A DNA stretch of 64,000 nt, from positions 4,831,284-4,895,283 of the forward strand of contig CP154955.1 of NCBI GenBank assembly GCA_039621445.1, written 5' to 3'. The notes under the pieces are model-generated. The model saw nothing but the letters and a program-made list of their open reading frames with translations. It ran no database searches and was not told the DNA's origin. Source of the stretch: Euglena gracilis. Lineage: Eukaryota > Euglenida > Euglenophyceae > Euglenales. This document shows positions 52,801-64,000 of this stretch, piece by piece (position 1 is the first letter of the stretch; each line of letters begins with the position of its first letter). The translations under genes were made by a program, and so were the position numbers.

Positions 52801-54674
52801 TGAAGGTGCTTCCTAGGACCCTCCATCACCTGGTCCCAAAAACACCCTGTTTTCGTCATCCTTGGGTTCCAAAAATCGAAGTTTTCAAAACATCTGATTT
52901 GTGGCCAATCAAGGGTGGTAAAAGTTTGGGGGTTTGGAGTTGGGAAAAAAGCAACTTGGCGGAGAGAAAAGGCTGTCTCAGGGTCCAGGGCCCCTACAGT
53001 AGGGTCAGCGGCCCACCTTCTTTGGTCGGTTTCAGACGTCACCAATAGGTTCGCCAAGCAGTGCCCCTCAGTTCGGCAAACTTGAGTCGGTTCCTCCGGT
53101 CGGAATAAAGTTTGGCGCGGCATCGACAGAGAAGACCACCAGGTTGCTGGGGCCAGCCCCGGCCAGAGGTCGCAGCGCGAATGGGGACAAGAAAGGCGGT
53201 GGAGAGGGTGAGATGGGGAGGGGAGGGGGTCAGAGGTCAATGGTGTTGGCCGCGGAAGCGGGGACCGTCCAGCCCTGCCGACAGGGTGCTGCCGCCCAGC
53301 GTGCTGGCTCCCACAACCCCGGCCACTTTCCGACAAAAGCTTCCGTCGGTTGACGATGATTAGAGCAAACGATTTGGGCCATACATGAACCCCTGCTCCA
53401 GACCCCAGCCATCGGAGCAAGAGTGGTGGTTAAATTGGCACTGCGAGGCTGAACTCCAAAAAAATTCACTCTTGGGGTCGATTTCGGGGTCCAAATACTA
53501 TGGCTTTTTTTTGCGGAAACACACCAGAAATTGGCGTCGGGCCTGTACTTCCCCCCTCAACTGGCTCGATACCTGCCCCCTCCCTGTCTTATTGGCCAGG
53601 GCCATGTTGGCCCCAACATCCGAGGGGCGAACTTTGGGGGGCCAGGATGACTCCAACGACTGGGAGGTCAACGGTCCGTGGGGGAGTTGGAAACAGGGGT
53701 GGGGGGTGATTTACCTTCAAAATTTTTTTTAATTTTGTTCTTTAATTTTTCGCTTCATTCAGGTATTCAGTCAAATTGTGTCATTTGGCCATTCGGTCAA
53801 AACTTCCATATAAAATGCGCAATAGAGCAAGAGAGGCAACCCCTCCCCGCAAGCAAAAGGGACCTCGGCTTCACTGGAACCAAAAATTGTTCCCTGGCGA
53901 TTCCGTGACCAGGCATTATATTTTAAGGCAACTTAAAAAACCTCGGAATGCCATAAAATGCGCCTTAAAATTTTGGCCAAAAATGCTTTAAAATGCCTTG
54001 AAATGCATTGAAATGACTTAAAATTTTGGGCTCAGAATTCTCTCCAAACGAGCAAAAATGAAAAGCGCGATATCTTGGCAAAAAAAGGTCAACTCTGGGA
54101 AGAAGAATGATTTCTGGCATCGCTGGGAATTGTATATCCAACCAAATCTCAAAAAATGTGTCCCGGCATCGAACCAACGTCTTTAATTTTGCATGTGGTC
54201 CAAAATTCAAAAAGCGGGAAAAAACACATTTTTTGAGATTTGGTTGGATCTTTGACCGCCCTGGAATCTTTGACCGCCCTGGAAAATTGCGCCTTAAAAT
54301 GCCTGAAAAATGCCTGAAAAGCCTAAAAAAAAAAAAGATGCCTTAAACACCTTAAAATTTTGGAAAATATTTTTTACTTTAAAAAATAATCCCTGTCTGT
54401 CCTGTCTGTGACTGAATTGCTAAGAAGGCTAAAAAAATTCAGGTATAGCCCTCGTCCTGGCAAGAATTGGCCTCTGGGCCTAGACACGACAACCTGGGCT
54501 AGCCCAAAACTTCACCTGCTCTGGGATGAGGATGAGAGCCAGCTTGGCTCCCATTCTCCGGCCCCAATACACGCAAACCCCACATCACACACCAGTCTGG
54601 GGGAAAAAAAAACAAAAAAAGCATTAAAGCCCGGACACACAACGGGTGCAGGCACACGCTTCAACGTCCACAGA
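52801..54674. other. Spacer; GC-rich 53100-53700 may be genic
   Basis: 53090-53450 is GC-rich with open frames on both strands (minus: WPGLWEPARWAAAPCRQGW; plus: RGRSANGDKKGGGEG then GTGAGA). I cannot choose a strand or family. 53940-54370 has repeated 'ccttaaaatgcctgaaaaat'-type low-complexity sequence. Confidence 0.35.
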
Positions 54675-55348
54675 CACTCACTCACTCACTCACTCACTCA
54701 CTCACTCACTCACTCACTCACTCACTCACTCACTCACTCACTCACTCACTCACTCACTCACTCACTCACTCACTCACGCACTCACTCACTCACACACTCA
54801 CTCACTCACTCACTCACTCACTCACTCACTCACTCACTCACTCACTCACTCACTCACTCACTCACTCACTCACTCACTCACTCACTCACTCACTCACTCA
54901 CTCACTCACTCACTCACTCACTCACTCACTCACTCACTCACTCACTCACTCACTCACTCACTCACGCACTCACTCACTCACTCACTCACTCACTCACTCA
55001 CTCACTCACTCACTCACTCACTCACTCACACACTCTCTCACTCCCTCACTCACTCCCTCACTCACGCACTCACTCACTCACTCACTCACTCACTCACTCA
55101 CTCACTCACTCACTCACTCACTCACTCACTCACTCACTCACTCACTCACTCACTCACTCACTCACTCACTCACTCACTCACTCACTCACTCACTCACTCA
55201 CTCACTCACTCACTCACTCACTCACTCACTCACTCACTCACTCACTCACTCACTCACTCACTCACTCACTCACTCACTCACTCACTCACTCACTCACTCA
55301 CTCACTCACTCACTCACTCACGCACGCACGCACGCACGCACGCACGCA
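54675..55348. repeat. (CACT)n array, about 645 bp, ending in (GCAC)n
   Basis: A nearly pure CACT tetranucleotide tract with rare variants (CACG, CACA, CCCT near 55030-55065) runs from 54675 to 55320. (GCAC)n follows to 55348. THSLTHSL-type open frames are artefacts. Confidence 0.97.
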
Positions 55349-55659
55349 CACTGACATTCAACGTGTGCGCAATCACGCAGCACGCGCGCACAACGAGAAA
55401 AATACATCTTCCAAATGTGAGAATGAAAATTTTCTGTGAATTCCGACCATCCAGCCCAGGCAAAGGGGCAAGTGGTCCATACTGCCAATACTGCCAGCGT
55501 ACAGCTCCTCCCACCTGAAAAAGCAAGTGTGCAAGCCCGTTTGGCTGGAGCCGCTTTGGAGCGTGGGGTTGGGGGCGGACACACACAAAAAAAATTTATC
55601 ACACGTCACCAGCACCAGGCTCACTATCCACACACATACACGCATTAACACACACGCAT

Positions 55660-55660
<1 letters not shown>

Positions 55661-55710
<50 letters not shown>
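55661..55710. repeat. (CA)n microsatellite
   Basis: A CA dinucleotide tract of about 50 bp with CA-rich shoulders from 55629. Confidence 0.95.
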
Positions 55711-55714
<4 letters not shown>

Positions 55715-56681
55715 CACGCACACACGCGCGTGGCAAAACCCTGGTTGCCGCTTCGGCGCCGTCATCGACTTGGTCCGCCGGAGGTTCTTCTGCTGCTTTT
55801 GCGACGAGCGGGGCTGCGGGGTGAACGGGCCCGCCGGCTTGGACTTCAGCACGAGGGTGGTGCCGGCCGATGGCAAGCCCCTGGTGCTGGTGGGCTGGCC
55901 CCTTGGGGGCGGACGAGAGGACGGCAGGGTTGGCCGAAAACTTGGGCTGAAAATGGCTCAGTGGACAATGGCCCCTGTTTGGCCAAAGGGAAAATGGGAG
56001 TCACCCAGTGGAAACCGTTCCACCGGCGAAGATTAATGCGCGGTGTGTGGTTGGCTGTGTCGTGACTTTTTGTTTGCCATTTCAATATTTTTTCACCGTT
56101 TCCAGTTGCAGATAACCGAGGCTCTGCGGAGCCTAGGGTCCTGGATTCCTTTGGAACCTCTGCATACTCTCCTCGTGGGTATACAAGTCTCAATGCTCAT
56201 GGTCAGGGATTAAGTGTCGGTTGGTTTTGTACAGGGGAGGGGAGGGGGGCACCACCCCCAGGGGGGTCAGACCACCCCCTTCCCCCCCCTCCGGGCCAAG
56301 GAGGGGCCCAAGGGACCCCCTTCGAACTGGAAAAAAAAGCGCTTTGCGCCGCCAGAATTTCAAGAATGTCAATTTGGTGGGGAAATAAAACATGAAAGAA
56401 CATTTTTGGGCACCTTCAAAAAAAGCCCCAGGAGGAGGCCCCCCCTCCTGGGGAACAGGGGGGTCTGGGGCCACCCCCCTCCCCCTCTCAAGGGGGGGGT
56501 CTAACGAACCCCCCTCTCGCTTAATACCCTGCTCAGGTTGAGCCAACACCGACCTATAAATTTTTAAGGCATTCTTTTCAGGTTTTTGCAGGCTTTTTTT
56601 AGATTCCATTTTCCCAGGGCGGCTAATCAAAAGGGTCCGAAATCAAAAAAAAAAGGTGAAAACCAATTTTTTTCGGGTTAA
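55711..56681. other. Spacer; GC-rich 55735-56035 with ambiguous open frames
   Basis: The 300-bp GC-rich patch is open on both strands (plus: RRRFFCCFCDERGCGVNGPA). No family is recognised. 56220-56520 has C/G-run palindromes without paired TIRs. Confidence 0.35.
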
Positions 56682-57155
56682 ACCCCCCCCCAAAAATAAG
56701 ACCCCCCCCAAAAATAAGACCCCCCCCAAAAATAAGACCCCCCCCCAAAAATAAGACCCCCCCTGGGCCGATCGAGCAAAAATCCAAAAATAAGACCCCC
56801 CCCATAAATAAGACCCCCCCTGACGGCGCGAAGCGCTGGGGACGGTGAAAATTTTCCCTGAGAAATTGCCAAAAACCCAAATTTCACACACAAAAATGAT
56901 GAAATTTCAAAAAAATTCAGATTCTTGAAGTGCAAAAAACATGCTAAATGTCCACTTACACAAATTTACACATGGCGCGAAGCGCCGAAGGAAAATTTTT
57001 AGTGTTTTTGGGAACCTGAAAAAGATGTTTTTTTCGGGCCCGGGTCGGTCAAGAAAAAATCCAAAAATAAGACCCCCCCCAAAAATAAGACCCCCCCTGG
57101 AGGTTTCCAGCAACGGACCCAAAAATAAGACCCGGGTCTTATTTTTGGGGGGGGG
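56682..57155. mobile_element. C-run/G-run element, TTAA-type site (474 bp)
   Basis: The left AACCCCCCCCCAAAAATAAG follows TTAA (56678-56681). The right has GGTCTTATTTTTGGGG plus G's, then TTTAGG (decayed site). The unit AAAAATAAGACCCCCCCC is repeated four times at the left and again internally and at the right. The hairpin GGCGCGAAGCGCC lies near 56976. Confidence 0.75.
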
Positions 57156-58629
57156 TTTAGGGTGGACAGACAATGTTCCAGCTGATGGCAGAAGCCTTTT
57201 TTTCCTGGAGTCGGCTTGTTTTTGCCAAGATTTTGCGACTTGATTTTTTTGCTCGGTCGGAGAAAAAATTCGCCGGAATTATTCTTTAAGGGTTTTTGAG
57301 GGGTTTAAAGGTATTTGAGGCATTTTGGTCAAAATTTTTGAGTCAACGCTTTTCACGATTTTTAAAGTGCCATAAGAAATGCCTGTCAGTGCCCATATGA
57401 TGGGGGCCGGGCCACATCACCTTAACTATTGACTGGCAAAAAAAATGGGGTGTCCTCAAACACTCCCACAATTTCACCAGGCTTTTGATTGCGGGCTTAC
57501 CAACAAAAAAATTACAAAGAAGGAAAAAGCCAAAAAAACAAAGCAAACAACAACTAACAGCAAAAAGCAAAAATAAAACACAACAAATAACAATAAAAGA
57601 ATAAAACACTACTTGAAAACTGTTGGAAAAAGAACAATAAAAAGAACCTGAAAAAAAAACAGCCAAAATGAGCCGTTTTTTGGGTTGTAACTTGGGCCAG
57701 TCACAAAGTCACCGGAAAAGCAAATATCAGAGATAAAGTGTTCACAATTTAACTATTTATACTATTTATATTAGGTCGCATTTATTTTTTGGTCGCCGAC
57801 ATTTCCTCTGATTCCTATCATTCATTTTTGGAAATTTTGAAGAAAAAAACTTTTTTGGACCAAAATGGTTGAAAATTGCAGAGTCAGTGGCCCCGTTGTG
57901 GAAGCATCATTTGGATTGTATCTTGAGCTGGCTATTGAGTTGCAGAAAAAAACATTTTTTAAGGATTTCAAATCAGATCTCCAGACAGTTCCTTTGATTT
58001 TGCTTCAAATGCCAAAAAAAAAATGAGTGAAAACGATTCTGTGGATGCAACTTGTAATTTAGGCTCGCCGTGGAGCCATGGAGAAAGCAAAATACTGCAT
58101 GGGCTTGATTGTTGTTATTGGAAATCAGCCCTGGGGAGTTATGTCCAAAACACAAAAACACACTGCTTTTTCAGCAACCAAAAAGACACAACGTTTTTAC
58201 GGTCCGGTTGTTTTTTGCACTTGAGCCCAGAAAATGGGAAAGAACTCAGGCTTGGTGTAAAATGACAAAAAAAATACAGAAAGTTCAAAACTGCTCTCCT
58301 TTGGAAAGCTGGGACCAATGGAATATTTATGAAAAAAAGAGGAAGTTCCTGGACGGTAGTTGGTTCATGCCAAGAATGAATAGTTCTGCTGATGAACTCC
58401 AAGAGGGGGGGGGGGGGTGCTGGGGATTTCCCCAGTGGTAAAAGTGGTTTAAGAGCTCAGCGACCCACCCTGGATTTCAAGGTGACTCTGGATGGCTGGA
58501 TTTCAAGGTGACGCCGACTCCACTCCGGGGTGCCTTGGCAGCCACCAACAGCCTGCCTGGGTAGGTACTCCAAAGCACCCAGATCCGACCCCCCCCCCCC
58601 ACGGGGTTAGGGCATCCCCTGGGCAGGGG
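57156..58629. other. AT-rich spacer, no gene recognised
   Basis: 57480-57660 is A-rich. 57940-58010 has a short match to the long dispersed repeat in reverse. Chance ORFs only. Confidence 0.4.
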
Positions 58630-58760
58630 GCCAGGGGGAGCGACACAAGAGCATTGGTGTAAGGGGTCCCGGCCACCACCACACAAACTGGGCCAGAAGC
58701 GAAGTTAGCGCCAGCCATAAACAGACAAGAAGCATTAGTGCAACTAAGGAGGGTGGGCAC
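58630..58760 (-). repeat. Dispersed conserved segment, possible exon (second copy)
   Basis: Homologous to 39262-39395. The minus-strand frame SCTNASCLFMAGANFASGP is conserved. No family is recognised. Confidence 0.45.
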
Positions 58761-59839
58761 ATGGCCAGAAGTGCCGTGGCCCTCGGCCAAGGCACTTCGG
58801 TGCCAAAGATGCCAGAAGATTAGAAAAGTTGATTTTTGGACAGTTTTGGGGGGGACCTTGACCAAGCAGGCACCGACCACCCCACCCCACCTTAGGAGGG
58901 GGGGTAGTGCCTGCCCATCCAGGCATTCCAGGGCCCCAAGACCCCACCCACCCCGCAGTTGGCCAAATTCAGCCTGGACTTAATGTGGAGCCTGATGGTG
59001 GACAAATTGGGGGGGGGGGGTTGAGACCTCAGGCGCTGAGTGGGCAGGTCTGGCCCCCAGGGGAGGGTGGTCCGGAGCCAGAAATCAGCCAGTCACTCCA
59101 GAAACACCAGTCAGAGACCCACCCTGGGGGTGTGGGACCCCTTCAGCAATGGCATGGGCCACACCAGCCCATGGAGGCGCCAGGGGGCCAGCGGCGGGAG
59201 ACGAGCGCTGGACGCGGAAGCTGCTGGCGCGGACGGGCAGGCTGGGGGAGGTCGGGAACGGTGAGGCGCCGCCCGGGCTGTCTGGCCGGACCTTGAACGT
59301 CAGGCTGACTGGCCACACTCAGGGAGTCACATGTGGGCCAAACCATTCAGAAGTATTATCTTTTTGTGGGTGCGTGCGTGCACGCGTGCGTGTGCGTGTG
59401 CGAGTGCGCGTGAAGGAACTCAAGGTCACTTTTCACACTCCAGGGCAAAGACACTGGAGGACCCCTTGGGCTACTTGGGGAGAACCCCTTGATTAAATAC
59501 CCCCTCAAAAATTTCAGCCAGGCCGCCGAAGGGTACTCCCAAGGGATTTACCACATTCAGGGGTGAATTTTGGGGTCCAAAATTTTTCCTGCAACTTCGC
59601 ACCGAAATTTAGAGAAAAACCCCCTCCGGCAGGTGGTTACCCCAGAGGGAGGGCGTCCGGCGGACGCCTAACCCCTGCGGTCCAATCTTAACAGAAAAGA
59701 AATCTGACACCACTCAAGGAATTTCCCCAGCTCGGACCTGCCCTGACCCTACCCTGTGTTCACGATGAGGGGAGGGGAAGGAGGTCAGTCAGCAGCAATT
59801 TTCCCGCCGACCCAAAATTATCGCCCTCTGAGCCGGAAG
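58761..59839. other. Spacer, GC-rich in part
   Basis: 59150-59300 is GC-rich with open frames on both strands. 58960-58975 'ccaaattcagcctgg' resembles the right tip of 29472-29735, but no left tip was matched. Confidence 0.35.
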
Positions 59840-61330
59840 GGAAGGGTCGCTGAGCTCTCATCCCTTCATGGGTAAGAGCGAAGCTTACCCGCGGGGAAAA
59901 GGGGGGGGGGCGAACCCCCTCCCCCCCCCCCCCCGGGTCGGGGCCACCATTATCGCCAATGTCCCGGCCCCGTTCCCAGAAAATATTTTTTCAGTCGTGA
60001 GCGACTGGATTTCAAATTTCCGAATCACCTCCATTTGACCCCCAACTCCCCGCCAGGCCCGAGTTATTCAGCCGCAAAGGGGTCCAAACTGGGTAGGATT
60101 GGCCCGCCCCCCCCTCCTCTTCCGACTCTGCCATTTCGCCGGGGTCCAACAATCGTCAAAAAATCGATTTTTCAAAAATATCTCGAGAAAACGTACATTA
60201 TTTCCGGAAATGTCAGTCTACAAAATCTACCCCCGGAGGCCCTCTATCACCCCCCGTTGGCTGATTTTGGCTGCCGACACGCCTGGCCCGTGTTCCGGCG
60301 CGCTTTTGCGGCCCAAAACGGCCATTTTGAGGTGTTTTTTGGGCCGTTTTTTGGGCCAAAAAAATCGATTTTTTCAAAAGATCTCGACAATGAAGCAAGA
60401 AACAAAGGAAAAGTCCGGAGAGCAAAAATGAAGCCCTTGGAATGCCCTGTCCAATGGTTCACTTCTCCCCCAACTCTCCGTGTAGCCCGAGTTACGGCCA
60501 TTTTCCGGCCAATTTTGGCCCATTTCAGGGGCCATTTTGGGCTGTTTTCGGGGTCAAAAAAATGGATGTTTTCAAAATATCTCGGAAATGAAGCAAAATC
60601 AAAGGAAATGTCCGGAGACCTAAATTGAAGCCTTGGAACGCCCTATCTAACGGTATTTTGATTTCCCCGCAACTCCCCACCCAGCCCGAAATATGGCCGA
60701 TTTACGGCTTGAAACAGCGCGGCAGGCTGGCGACTTAGCCATTTTTTGGGCCTGTTTTGGGTCAAAAAACCATTTTTTCTAAAATTGCTCAAAAATGGTG
60801 GGTGGGGAATCAAAAGAAATGTCCGGAGACCTAAATTAAAGCCCTTAAAATGTCCTATCTAACAGTATTTTGATTTCCCTGCAACTGCCCGCCCGGCCCG
60901 AGTTACGGCCATTCTTTTGGCCGATTTTGGCCATTTTGTACGGTTTTGACCTGTTTTGACTTGGTCATTTTCGGCCAAAAAAAGTCGAAAAAATCGAAAA
61001 ATTTTCTTGCCCGGAACCATGTTTTTTGGTCTCCCAGACCCGGAGAACCTGTTCTTGAGCCGAAAATGAGCGTTTTTCGACCCCCGGCCCCCTGTCTTGG
61101 GCCCGAAACCCATTGACTTTGGGTCAAAAACGGGTCAAAAAAAAGTCGAAAAAAACGAGGAAAAAATTGCCCGAAACGATGTTTTTGGACCTCCCGCACC
61201 GTGAATTGCAAGTGTGTAATTTGTAAATTTTAAATTACGCGAAATTTGCGTAATGCTAGTCTTTTCGGCCTTCCATTACGTGCAAGTCCCACGAAGAGCT
61301 CAGCATATTCAAAACCTGGTTTTTGAGCGA
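59840..61330 (+). repeat. Long dispersed repeat, near full-length copy
   Basis: Collinear with 25870-27560; also related in reverse to 19470-20846. Blocks of 'atatctcgaaaatgaagcaa' and 'gtccggagacctaaattgaa' recur with a spacing of a few hundred bases. No conserved ORF. Confidence 0.7.
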
Positions 61331-61620
61331 AGTGCCGAAAATCTTTTGAAATATCTTTGGCTGCCCCCCCCCCCCCCGCCGGTCAGACCAGGTGCTGAAG
61401 AAAATCGATCCTGCAAAAACACCCCCAAAAAACTGCCAATTATACAAACCGTCGATTTTGACCCAAAACTTGCCCGAGCCGGCCCATTTCCGGCCCATCT
61501 TGCCCATTTTTGGCCCACGTTTGCACCTCCAAAAGAAAAAAATCTGTTACTGCAGCCGCCCTTTGGGCAGAGGGGAAATAATTCATAAAAGCCCGTCGAT
61601 GGGGGGAAGGGGGTCCGGGC

Positions 61621-62004
61621 CACACAATTTTTTACCGACCCCCGGGGGGGGAGGGGGGGTCACTCCACTTTTTTAAAAACCAGTCAGTCACTCATTTTCA
61701 AAAAACCAGCCAGCCACTACCCTCCCCCCCGGGGGGGGGGGGGGGTCGGCCACTCAGGAAAACCAGTCCCTTTAGGCCATTTTAGGCCAAAAAACCAGTC
61801 ACTTTAGGCAATTTTAGGCAAAAAAAATTTCCGGCGCCTTCGGCGCCGGGGTCACTCAAGCCACTTTTGCCCACTCCTGGCCTGGCCGACCCCCCCCCCG
61901 GGGGGGAAGGGGTCCGGGCCAAAAAGCAGTCAGTCACTCTGAAAAAACCAGTCACCCACCCCGGGGGGGGGGGGGGGGGCGGCCAGGGCCCAAGCAATTG
62001 CCTG
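61621..62004. mobile_element. hAT-like MITE, CAGTCA family (384 bp)
   Basis: The left CACACAATTTTTTACCGACC and the right CCCAAGCAATTGCCTG lie inside a perfect 8-bp duplication GTCCGGGC (61613-61620 and 62005-62012). The hairpin CCGGCGCCTTCGGCGCCGG lies at 61831-61849. Confidence 0.92.
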
Positions 62005-62233
62005 GTCCGGGCTGGCTGGCAGCCTTTTGGAATCATCGATACCGTTGCTTTATGGTCCCGGAGGAGAGGAGTCACTTTGGCCACTCAAACCAGAATGGCT
62101 CAGAATGAATGGGGTTTGGCCCAATTCTCTCAGCGCTTCGGACCTGTCTGCCCACTTTTAACCAATTTAGCCATTCCATTGAAAAAAATTCACGAGTTGC
62201 ATAAAAAAACAGCCTGGTGACAGAAAGGAGATT

Positions 62234-62368
62234 TTAATGAGTGACCTTGGCGGGGTTTTTTTTCCTCGGCCCAGCCCCTTCGAAATCGCCCTCATACCAC
62301 GTCATTTCTGACCACCTGCGCTGCAGTTCTGTAGCAAGAGGGCGTGTGACCAACCCCCTCTGAAAGGC
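62234..62368 (-). CDS. Putative C-terminal exon, unknown protein
   Basis: On the minus strand a good acceptor (TTATTTCCAATATCCCCCAC then ACAG) is followed by AFQRGLVTRPLATELQRRWS, EMTWYEGDFEGAGPRKKNPA, KVTH and a stop at 62234. The charged, well-mixed composition contrasts with the neighbouring repeats. Upstream exons may lie at 62400-62600 but I cannot join them. No family is recognised. Confidence 0.35.
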   Translation of the reverse strand, partial: AFQRGLVTRPLATELQRRWSEMTWYEGDFEGAGPRKKNPAKVTH

Positions 62369-64000
62369 CTGTGTGGGGGATATTGGAAATAATTGTGGTA
62401 TGCATGGCAAACAGAGTGAATCAATCCCTCCGCATACCAATGCATCCCCTCGCCACAATTTGGTTGGTACAACTCCAGGGGGGGGGGTATTAATAGAATG
62501 GCCAACAGTGCACACCCGGCACCGAAGGCACAAGAAAGGAAAAGAAAAGAAAGTTCGAGTATTCGCTTAAAAGGACGTGGATTTTGTGTCATTTCGGTGT
62601 ATTGGCTGGTCACTGATTTTCAAATGAATGAGATTGGTCCATATTTGAAAACGCAGGGACCAGGGAGAAAGCCAAAAGCCAAAAAAAAAAACAAGTCAGT
62701 TGCTCCAAAACGCCCCAGTCAAGGAAGGGGGATTGGACCCCCCTCATGAACCCGTGTTCGGAGCATCGCAGAACAGGGAGTCCGGCCTCAGGGGCGCCCT
62801 GGCTGCGGGCGACTGGGGCGGGGGCCAAACGAACATTGCCGCCGAGGGGGGAGTCGGCAGTCGGGGTCGGGATCAGACCCCCGGGCATGGGAACTTGGGT
62901 GGGTGGGGGGTAGACCATTGCTTACTGGCCCCGAGGGGGGGGAGGGGCACTTTCCACTTTCAAAAAACCAGACAGTCACTGTTAAAAACCAGTCACCTGC
63001 TTTCTTTGAGGGGGAGGGGGTTGCAACAACATAGGCCCTCAAAACTCAACGCAAATAAAGCACAAATAAAACACAAATAAAAGCAAAAAAAGACGCAAAA
63101 AAAAGCAAATTGATTGCAAAATCCGTCAGGAGCTCCCCCGGGATGTACACTTTCTGCTGGAGAGGGAAATATAAAATTTTTTCGGCTCCGTCAAGGCAAG
63201 TTTTTCATTTTGCATAAAAATATGCAATTTGTTGACCAAAAAAATGCAGAAAGGACAAAAAAATTGACAGATCCTTGGTCTCGGGGGAAAAGTAGGGGAA
63301 TAACAAGGAATTTTTCATTTTTTTTCGAAAAAATTATCCAGCAAAAATCGAAAAATCGCTGGGGAAAAAAACAACCACAAAAAGCAAATAAATGAAATGT
63401 TGCCAAAATTGAAAACTGCCAAAAAAGCAAAAAAAAAAAAGGGAAAGAAACACAGTTCAGTTTCCACCCCCTCTTTCCACCCAGGTTCACTTTGGCCACC
63501 CGGGCCAAAATGGCCTGAAATCAATTTTGGATTTTGGCCAAACACCGATGCCTTCCGGCGCCTTCGGCACCAGATGGCCACTTTCAGCCATTCCTGGCCA
63601 ACCCCCCCCCCCCGGGGGATCTGGAGACCTCCATTCACACAGACAAAGAGGGCCAGAGGCGGAAAACAGCGCCAGGCCAGAAGAGTGGATAAAAGGCACC
63701 GCAAACAACCACAGTGCACGCAGGTGGATCTGGAGCCAAAAACCAATCAGTCAGTTGCACCCCAGGGGGGTGGGCCAGGGATGGATGGGAAGCCTTGAGG
63801 GGGGGGGGGGCTGACCCCCCCTCCCGAGCCGGAGGGGGGGGGGGGGTCGGGCCCCCCCCCTCCTACCTCGAAACTGAGGGGGGCCGAAAATTTTTCGATT
63901 TCCTGGACGGGCAAAGGGCCAGAAATCGGGTCGAAAACGGTCAAAAATCCCTGATTTTTCTTTGAAAATCGATCCAAAAATGCTCAGTTTTTGAAATTTT
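62369..64000. other. Spacer with unpaired MITE fragments
   Basis: 62914-63010 resembles the left end of 18337-18658 ('accattgctta', 'aaccagtcacctg'). 63550-63565 has the GGCGCC hairpin. 63600-63880 has C/G-run palindromes. No complete element or gene is supported. Confidence 0.4.

Noticed and set aside
52797-53420. 207-codon open frame on the minus strand
   Set aside because: Open frames also cover the other strand, there is no recognisable pattern, and it overlaps the end of a dispersed repeat. Kept only as a note on a GC-rich patch.
54408-55518. Long THSLTHSL-type open frames
   Set aside because: They are translations of the CACT tetranucleotide array, whose 12-base period leaves frames open.

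Overview
This is a eukaryotic nuclear window, gene-poor and saturated with short non-autonomous DNA transposons. There is no rRNA, no operon structure, no CRISPR array and no full-length ORF of a known protein. What reads as protein is split into short exons with GT-AG-type boundaries, and microsatellites and long G or C homopolymers are abundant. The recognisable coding family is mTERF-like (helical-repeat organelle nucleic-acid-binding proteins), all on the minus strand. That fits a protist, perhaps an alga, but I cannot name the organism.

Layout. (1) 1-6.2 kb, 11.5-17.6 kb and 28.9-32.65 kb hold three diverged copies of one segment with mTERF-like exons and other conserved minus-strand exons. 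Each copy carries different transposon insertions, so the copies act as empty-site controls for one another. (2) 19.2-24.5 kb holds a separate mTERF-like gene (C-terminal exons) whose last intron received a 4-kb transposon. (3) The rest is a patchwork of small elements, many nested, plus microsatellites: TG at 9.57 kb, GGAT/GGCT at 45.5 kb, AAC at 48.3 kb, a 650-bp CACT array at 54.7 kb and CA at 55.7 kb.

Transposon classes defined here from terminal inverted repeats (TIRs) and target-site duplications (TSDs): (a) three large elements (2.3, 3.0 and 4.0 kb) with TIRs beginning CTTAGRCGG and perfect 5-bp TSDs, each carrying its own cluster of palindromic motifs; (b) hAT-like MITEs with 8-bp TSDs, several perfect; (c) C-run/G-run MITEs flanked by TA; (d) C-run/G-run elements flanked by TTAA or a decayed TTAA. 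Across (b) to (d) the elements share a design: a C-run near the left tip, a G-run near the right tip, and an internal GGCGC-type hairpin.

The strongest candidate for something undescribed is class (a). One member (36.3-39.2 kb) also contains an exon-like stretch resembling the DUF3504/Crypton-derived domain. All family assignments were made by eye and need profile searches.
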